A stretch of DNA of 12,095 nt, taken from assembly GCA_937892025.1 (NCBI GenBank), contig CALAVA010000075.1, positions 1 through 12,095 of the forward strand, read 5' to 3'. The notes below the pieces were generated by a model. That model had not been told where the DNA came from. It saw nothing but the letters and a program-made list of their open reading frames with translations, and made no database searches. A program made the position numbers and the translations under genes. The DNA comes from an uncultured Bacteroidales bacterium (GTDB lineage Bacteria; Bacteroidota; Bacteroidia; Bacteroidales; WCHB1-69). Positions 8,459 to 12,095 of the stretch are shown here, piece after piece (position 1 is the first letter of the stretch; each line of letters begins with the position of its first letter).

Positions 8459-9571
8459 TTAATTTGCAGAAGTTTTTTTCTTCTTTTTATACAAATCAGA
8501 CGGGGACATTCGCCAAAGCATTATAGGTTGATACGAAGCATCATACCAAGATTCATCTACTTGATATTTTTTTTCTAACAATATCCAATGATGATAAAAA
8601 TCGTCAATTTCGTCCAACATCTTAGGAAACATAGAAGCGACCTCATGCCCAAAATTTTTCATTCTCTTAATCCGATAAGGATAGTTGAATTTTTTAAATC
8701 GTTCCACCAATTTGTTGCTACCAAAAAAACCGAGATTGGCAAAAGCGATTTGATTGTAAGTAACCAAGCGGTCGGCATCGCCATGATAGAACAAAGTGGG
8801 TGCCGGTTGGCCATAGGTGTATTTCACTTTTCCATTGCGGGACAAGATGGCTCCCGACAAAGAAACAACTCCCGCAAAACGGAAATTTTCGGGCAAATCA
8901 AAGCTCTCAGATGAAAGAAGCTCAACATTGTGCATTTTCGAGAGCTTAAAAAGTCTTGGATTCGGATTTGGGCTCTTCTTTGCCCCGTAAAGGTACAACG
9001 CGCCCTCGTCAATGACAATCTGAAACGGCATGATTCTTCGGTGCCGCTCTTCCGGCTCCCATCTGGAGTTGTAGTAAAAATCAAGCAGAACATTGTGTTT
9101 GAGCGCGTAGAGGACTTTTTCAGACACGCCAGGCTTTATGAGAAATTTCGGTCGGGCAGGAACAAAAAATCGTTCGAGGAAAGAAGATTCATCTTGTTTT
9201 GGCGTTATTTTCTGTAAGAGCGAGTCAAAGGATTTGTAGAACACATCGTCGCTTGCGTGCTGGGCAAGCAGTTTTCGCATAAGGTGCAGGGAAAGAATCT
9301 CGTCATCGGAAAAGCCTTGCGCGGGGAACTGAAAGGGCTTCGTGTACTTCCAACCATGATTTTTCTCATCGTAGGCAATCGGCACGGAAAGTTCCTCGCG
9401 CATATAACGGATGTCACGGCGCACCGAGCTTTCAGACAATTTCGTATCGCGCAGCTCACTCCGTAAGAAAGCCAGAATATCATCGAACGGCACGATTTTT
9501 CCGTCAGCAAGAAGAGAATCAATGAGCTGATACCGCTCCATTTGGGTATGTGTGGTTTTGTGACCGGGCAA
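8459..9571 (-). CDS. WYL-type regulator fused in frame to the C-terminal part of an alpha/beta hydrolase
   Basis: A 370-residue chimera. Residues about 8-75 form the helix-turn-helix of a DeoR/WYL-type repressor (RYQLIDSLLADG, then SSVRRDIRYMREEL). Residues about 155-225 form a WYL ligand-sensing domain (LLDFYYNSRWEPEERHRRIMPF, then ALYLYGAKK). The usual C-terminal WCX extension is absent. From LPENF (226-230) onward the sequence reads instead as the last third of a Bacteroidales esterase: GAILSRNGKVKY, PTLFYHGDAD with D267 as the likely triad aspartate, LGFFGS, and NFGHE with H309 as the likely triad histidine. The hydrolase nucleophile elbow (GxSxG) is missing, so catalysis is unlikely. I chose the TTG start at 9571 because MPxxK is a common N-terminus in this family, the TTG directly follows the TAA of the upstream gene, and AAGGAAG lies a short distance upstream; an ATG at residue 11 is the alternative. 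DNA binding may survive. Confidence 0.75.
   Translation of the reverse strand: MPGHKTTHTQMERYQLIDSLLADGKIVPFDDILAFLRSELRDTKLSESSVRRDIRYMREELSVPIAYDEKNHGWKYTKPFQFPAQGFSDDEILSLHLMRKLLAQHASDDVFYKSFDSLLQKITPKQDESSFLERFFVPARPKFLIKPGVSEKVLYALKHNVLLDFYYNSRWEPEERHRRIMPFQIVIDEGALYLYGAKKSPNPNPRLFKLSKMHNVELLSSESFDLPENFRFAGVVSLSGAILSRNGKVKYTYGQPAPTLFYHGDADRLVTYNQIAFANLGFFGSNKLVERFKKFNYPYRIKRMKNFGHEVASMFPKMLDEIDDFYHHWILLEKKYQVDESWYDASYQPIMLWRMSPSDLYKKKKKTSAN
8882..8896 (-). other. Probable recombination junction between regulator and hydrolase
   Basis: This is the LPENF coding stretch (residues 226-230 of the fused gene). WYL proteins commonly have a FxLPxxF segment here, at the end of the WYL domain, and Bacteroidales esterases commonly have LPxxFxYAGVxS before GAIxSR. 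The segment therefore fits both parents. Composition is A/T-rich on the hydrolase side (20/60 G+C at 8581-8640) and G+C-richer on the regulator side (35/60 at 9001-9060). The placement is inferred and uncertain by some tens of bases. Confidence 0.45.
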
Positions 9572-10807
9572 TTATTCGCTTCCTTTTTCCAGAACTTTCC
9601 AATATCCTGACTTAGTAGAACCTACCCGCTGAATCTTACCAGCCTCACGCAAAAGTTTTATATGTTTTTCAACATATCTAGATGAGCGGCTGAGCTTTTC
9701 AGCAATCATTTTTGCGGTTATGTTCGGAGTTTCCATCATGATTTGCTCGATTTTTTCATTAATTTCTTCCGAACTGATTTCGTTTTCTTCCGAACTATTG
9801 GCATTTTCTTCCGAACTTGCGATAATTTCTTCCGAACTATTTTCGTTTTCTTCCGAACTCATGGCATTTTCTTCCGAACTCGGCGCGATTTCTTCCGAAC
9901 TCACGGCAATTTCTTCCGAACTCGGCACAATTTCTTCCGAACTGGAAGCATTTTCTTCCGAACTCGGCACAATTTCTTCCGAACTGTCTACAAAATCTTC
10001 CACCTCGATAGTTACGATTGTTTGGTCGGGGTCAAAGGCTTCTTCCACCTTTGGAAGAGAGACTCCCGCTTCATTCCAAATACCACAAAGGTTGCACAAA
10101 CCTGTTCCGCTTCGCTCGCCCACATCAATAAGACTGAACATATTGAAGATATGGCTGTTTCGGGCATCGCTCACGCCACCGCCAATCGCCTCGGCAATGC
10201 TTATTCTGAAAACACCGGGATTTCGTATCGTTATGACAGACGGCGTTTTGTCGATTACGATTCCTCGTCGCCCATAGTAATCGGCATGGATAAGCGCATT
10301 CGCTAATGCTTCACGAAGAGCCTTGTGAGTTTCTGTTTCATCAACACGAAGTCCATTTTTAAGACGAAACGGCACTTTTATGTCCGCGGTAAGGCGGTTT
10401 ATGATTCTGAAGTAAAAATCGAAGATATTTCCGCTCCATGTTGAGTCAGAAGAACAGACCCTATCAGTCCACCGTGTATCCGAAGTGAAATGCTCGCGAT
10501 AATCAAGAAAATAATTCGGCAGTTCGTCCATTATCGTGACAAAATCGCCGAAAAACACAAGCCCCGCCACATTCGGATGCACTTTGCCGTCAGATCCTTT
10601 TTTAGCAGCCCCGATTTTCATAAGGAAAATTTCGTCAGAAAGTGCGTTCCAAATGTGATTGATTTTTGAGAGACGGAACATGTTTCTGTAACGCTGGATT
10701 GAATCGGCATTGAGGTCAGAAATGAAAAGATTCTCCAAAATTTTTCCGTCCACGGTGGCATCGCTTTGGTCGCGGAGCATTCCCTTCACTGGAGAAGATG
10801 AAACCAA
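9572..10807 (-). CDS. C-terminal part of AlbA_2/GHKL ATP-binding regulator (Schlafen-related family)
   Basis: About 411 codons from a TTG at 10807, with an internal ATG at 10780. It is the downstream part of an ATP-binding protein of the COG2865 type. It begins with the family's GMLRDQSD segment. A GHKL-like ATPase domain follows: HKALREALANALIHADYYG (about 164-182, the E..N...H N-box), an IRNPGVF turn, and VGERSGTGL (about 228-236, the second glycine box). Residues about 275-351 are eleven SSEE heptads, a highly acidic linker, and the tail is a winged helix (about 350-405: NITAKMIAEKLSRSSRYVEKHIKLLREAG). Such proteins are predicted ATP-dependent transcription regulators; the role is not well established. 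The stop TAA abuts the TTG of the WYL gene, so the two look translationally coupled. It lies in the same frame as the upstream piece at 10817-11080, separated only by a TGA and three codons. On its own it lacks the AlbA_2 domain and probably has no efficient start. Confidence 0.7.
   Translation of the reverse strand: MVSSSPVKGMLRDQSDATVDGKILENLFISDLNADSIQRYRNMFRLSKINHIWNALSDEIFLMKIGAAKKGSDGKVHPNVAGLVFFGDFVTIMDELPNYFLDYREHFTSDTRWTDRVCSSDSTWSGNIFDFYFRIINRLTADIKVPFRLKNGLRVDETETHKALREALANALIHADYYGRRGIVIDKTPSVITIRNPGVFRISIAEAIGGGVSDARNSHIFNMFSLIDVGERSGTGLCNLCGIWNEAGVSLPKVEEAFDPDQTIVTIEVEDFVDSSEEIVPSSEENASSSEEIVPSSEEIAVSSEEIAPSSEENAMSSEENENSSEEIIASSEENANSSEENEISSEEINEKIEQIMMETPNITAKMIAEKLSRSSRYVEKHIKLLREAGKIQRVGSTKSGYWKVLEKGSE
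9764..9994. repeat. Eleven 21-bp tandem repeats encoding SSEE heptads
   Basis: The 12-base core TTCTTCCGAACT (plus strand) occurs at 9764, 9785, 9806, 9827, 9848, 9869, 9890, 9911, 9932, 9953 and 9974: eleven units, exact 21-base period, no core mismatch. A thirteenth base (T before the core) is also invariant. On the coding minus strand the core is AGT TCG GAA GAA (S-S-E-E), followed by I or N and two variable residues. The period keeps the reading frame, so copy-number changes would lengthen or shorten the linker without breaking the gene. Confidence 0.97.
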
Positions 10808-10816
10808 GAGATATTT

Positions 10817-11080
10817 TCAAGAAACAAGGAGAATGTTCTCGCTCACTTTTTTGGGATTGTTCAGCGTGTTCCAGAAATCGCTCACAAGGACAGCGGCATT
10901 TTCAACGCCCTGCACAGAGAATTTGCCCTTGTTTTCTTTGATACCGAGAATAATCGTTCCACCATAAGTGTTCGCAAACGCAGAAAAAGTTTCCCACAAA
11001 CTCGCAGGAAGCCCACCTGAAGCAAGTTTACATTCAAGAGAAGCCGTTTCTCCAGAAAGGATTTCGGATATTTCTTTCAT
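10817..11080 (-). CDS. N-terminal AlbA_2 fragment of the split ATP-binding regulator
   Basis: An 87-residue piece ending at a TGA (10817-10819). It opens with MKEISEILSGETASLECKLA and continues with GGLPASLWETFSAFANTYGG and IILGIKE, the hallmark of AlbA_2 domains in Schlafen-related ATP-binding proteins, then reaches FWNTLNNPKKVSENIL. Family members normally go on for roughly 45-55 residues, with a VPRA-type strand and a TYRRxxEGD motif, before the MLRDQ segment. Here that stretch is absent: LLVS is followed by the stop, then in the same frame KYLLVSSSPVKGMLRDQ. The gene thus seems to have an internal deletion plus an in-frame stop. An upstream ATG would add about 43 residues that look like intergenic sequence, so the ATG at 11080, which matches the family N-terminus, is preferred. 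It is most likely half of a pseudogene. Confidence 0.7.
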   Translation of the reverse strand: MKEISEILSGETASLECKLASGGLPASLWETFSAFANTYGGTIILGIKENKGKFSVQGVENAAVLVSDFWNTLNNPKKVSENILLVS

Positions 11081-11087
11081 TAGGAGT

Positions 11088-11096
11088 ATTATACCA
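11088..11096 (-). promoter_or_regulatory. Extended -10 promoter before the AlbA_2 gene
   Basis: On the minus strand TGGTATAAT (11096-11088) is a full extended -10 element (TGn plus TATAAT). No good -35 box lies 16-18 bases upstream (the hexamer there reads TATCAC), which an extended -10 can tolerate. Only seven bases (11087-11081) separate the box from the ATG at 11080, so transcription would start at about the start codon and give a leaderless message. The bases before the ATG (ACTCCTA) are not a Shine-Dalgarno sequence. Confidence 0.5.
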
Positions 11097-11263
11097 CAAA
11101 ACCTGAAAATGTGATATGATGCGTCAAAAATAAAAACTGCTACCACGGCAGATTCCAACGATGCTTTGTAGTCGACACGGACTGTCGGGGGTGGCGGCAA
11201 ACTCCACATTCACATTCTGGAACATATTGTTTTCTTCGCATATTTTGCGGCGTTTTTCTGTTT
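11097..11263. other. Intergenic region, possible dispersed-repeat remnant
   Basis: This stretch between the toxin stop and the AlbA_2 promoter holds no gene I can support. Its middle part (about 11140-11225) is more G+C-rich and structured than its surroundings, with a small 5-bp stem (CGACA/TGTCG). Its minus-strand reading (MWSLPPPPTVRVDYKASLES and onward from 11209) resembles low-value peptides I recall from intergenic repeats in Treponema genomes. That resemblance is from memory and weak. Confidence 0.25.
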
Positions 11264-12095
11264 TTAAAGATTATGGATTTCCATTTCAAGTTTTTTCAAA
11301 ACACCAATAATATCAGAAAATGGAGGGACTTCCCCATAAATCATCTGTTTCATTTCGGCATAATCTTTTTCCAGTTCTGACAAAACTCTTTCATTCGGAA
11401 TTAACTGCACATCGGCGAGAGTGGCATTTTCATAGTTAGCGTTTTTGGTATAATAAAATTTTTGTTTGAATAAGACATCGCGCGCCAATAATTCCTTTCT
11501 TGAGAAAGCGTGCTCTTTTATTGGAGAATTTGCCATGCGGTACACATCATACAGATGACGTGCATAACGCGATGGTAGCGTTTTTGTTTCTGGAAAATGT
11601 GCGATTTTATGAAGAATCGTGATTTTTTCCCAAAAAGTACGCTCAACATCCACCGTTCTGACGCTTGTTTCTGATTGTGTGAACAAGGCGGGATATTTTT
11701 CTGCTGCAAATGGGGTAATTTTGACATCATGGGAAGGAAGCCATTCCGCAATCGGTCCAATTTCAAGTTTTACGAATGAACGAATATAGTCACTTGCATC
11801 GCCAGTATAAACTGTTGGGTAACGAAAAAGAACTACCATTGGGTCAATCGGGTCGGAAATCATCGGTTCATCGGCATTTAGTTTTGACTCTAATTCTTCA
11901 TTCAGTTTGGGAATAAGGGTATTTTTGTAAAAATCTGCCGCCGTTGCATTCATCTGCTTATTGAAAGAATCCTGTTTGTTTCTGCTTCTTTCTTGCCACG
12001 GTTCGTCTGCATCATAATTTATTTTTCGCCAGTCCAAAATCAAATCTATGTCTTCGGAAAAACGCTCTATGACATGATACGCTTTTGACAGGCTC
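11264..12095 (-). CDS. AbiEii-type nucleotidyltransferase toxin, 5' end beyond the window
   Basis: The C-terminal 277 codons or so of an AbiEii/AbiGii-family protein; the frame stays open to the right edge. The first visible residues, SLSKAYHVIERFSEDIDLIL, are the family signature: the GGT-SLSKAY loop (its glycines lie off the window), then the ERFSEDIDL acidic pair that binds metal in the DNA polymerase beta-like nucleotidyltransferase fold. The TTG at 12043 lies inside this motif and is not the start. Further on, RTFWEKITILHKIAH and SRYARHLYDVYRM are the conserved C-terminal helices. AbiEii is the toxin of type IV AbiE toxin-antitoxin and phage-abortive systems, and family members inactivate tRNA or other targets by nucleotide transfer. 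The antitoxin/repressor AbiEi would be expected just upstream, outside the window. The gene is A/T-rich (20/60 G+C at 11881-11940) and otherwise looks intact. It is followed by 183 bases before the next gene. Confidence 0.8.
   Translation of the reverse strand, partial: SLSKAYHVIERFSEDIDLILDWRKINYDADEPWQERSRNKQDSFNKQMNATAADFYKNTLIPKLNEELESKLNADEPMISDPIDPMVVLFRYPTVYTGDASDYIRSFVKLEIGPIAEWLPSHDVKITPFAAEKYPALFTQSETSVRTVDVERTFWEKITILHKIAHFPETKTLPSRYARHLYDVYRMANSPIKEHAFSRKELLARDVLFKQKFYYTKNANYENATLADVQLIPNERVLSELEKDYAEMKQMIYGEVPPFSDIIGVLKKLEMEIHNL

Larger units (their letters stand above)
9572..11080 (-). pseudogene. Whole broken AlbA_2/GHKL ATP-binding regulator locus
   Basis: Taken together the two pieces make one reading frame of about 500 codons, interrupted by a single TGA at 10819-10817. 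The sequence around the stop holds two similar stretches, both encoding LLVS, one just before and one four codons after the TGA, as a slipped or illegitimate deletion might leave. Readthrough or selenocysteine insertion at the TGA is possible in principle, but would not restore the missing AlbA_2 residues. The ATPase and winged-helix parts remain well conserved, so decay looks recent. Confidence 0.6.

Noticed and set aside
9764..9994. Repeat array considered as CRISPR
   Set aside because: Units are 21 bases with a 12-13 base core and 8-9 base variable parts, all in coding frame; there are no spacers of CRISPR length and no cas genes.
9720..10306. Two overlapping plus-strand frames of about 185 codons with FFRT or SSEL heptads
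   Set aside because: They are readings of the 21-bp repeats on the opposite strand; the period of 21 keeps every frame open. The minus-strand reading has flanking ATPase and winged-helix domains.
11081..11209. Upstream extension of the AlbA_2 fragment from an ATG at 11209
   Set aside because: The added residues (MWSLPPPP and onward) do not resemble the family, and they would cover the TATAAT box; the ATG at 11080 gives the typical N-terminus.
11226..11266. Weak hairpin CGCA/TGCG followed by T runs on the plus strand
   Set aside because: The stem is only 4 bp and no plus-strand gene ends there; for the minus-strand toxin gene there is no U tract after it.

Overview
The window joins two stretches of different character. 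The left part (about 1-8880) is AT-rich. It shows Bacteroidota habits: A/T-rich leaders with no Shine-Dalgarno sequence, a TAnnTTTG-type -7 element before the largest gene, and proteins that read like Bacteroidales versions. The right part (about 8900-12095) is mostly richer in G+C (sample counts: 35/60 G+C at 9001-9060 and 32/60 at 10561-10620, against 18/60 at 6001-6060). It has a Shine-Dalgarno-like site, an extended -10 TATAAT box and accessory-type genes. I think the right part was acquired from, or belongs to, another phylum. A spirochaete of the Treponema type is my guess from recalled sequence style, not something I could test.

Left to right: a small flavodoxin-like gene on + (70-480); a perfect 19-bp hairpin that can serve as a shared terminator for two convergent genes; a 2568-residue membrane protein on - (554-8260) with the full architecture of a cyclic beta-1,2-glucan synthase (helical N-terminus, GT84 glucosyltransferase between membrane segments, glycoamylase-like domain, GH94 phosphorylase domain); its promoter and a second hairpin (8261-8458); then four genes or gene pieces, all on -.

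The four minus-strand pieces, in transcription order, are: an AbiEii-type nucleotidyltransferase toxin running off the right edge (11264-12095); an AlbA_2/GHKL ATP-binding protein (Schlafen-related family) split by an in-frame TGA and apparently lacking part of its AlbA_2 domain (11080-9572), whose C-terminal half carries eleven exact-period 21-bp repeats encoding SSEE heptads; and, immediately after its stop codon, a WYL-type transcriptional regulator (9571-8459). The regulator's C-terminal domain is missing and is replaced in frame by the last third of a Bacteroidales alpha/beta hydrolase.

The regulator-hydrolase fusion is the most striking point. It sits exactly where the composition changes, at a short stretch (LPENF) that both parent families plausibly share. 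It could be a real recombination junction that placed a foreign regulator/ATPase/toxin module inside a hydrolase gene, or a chimeric contig; the sequence alone cannot decide. No RNA genes, CRISPR arrays, insertion sequences or integrases were seen.
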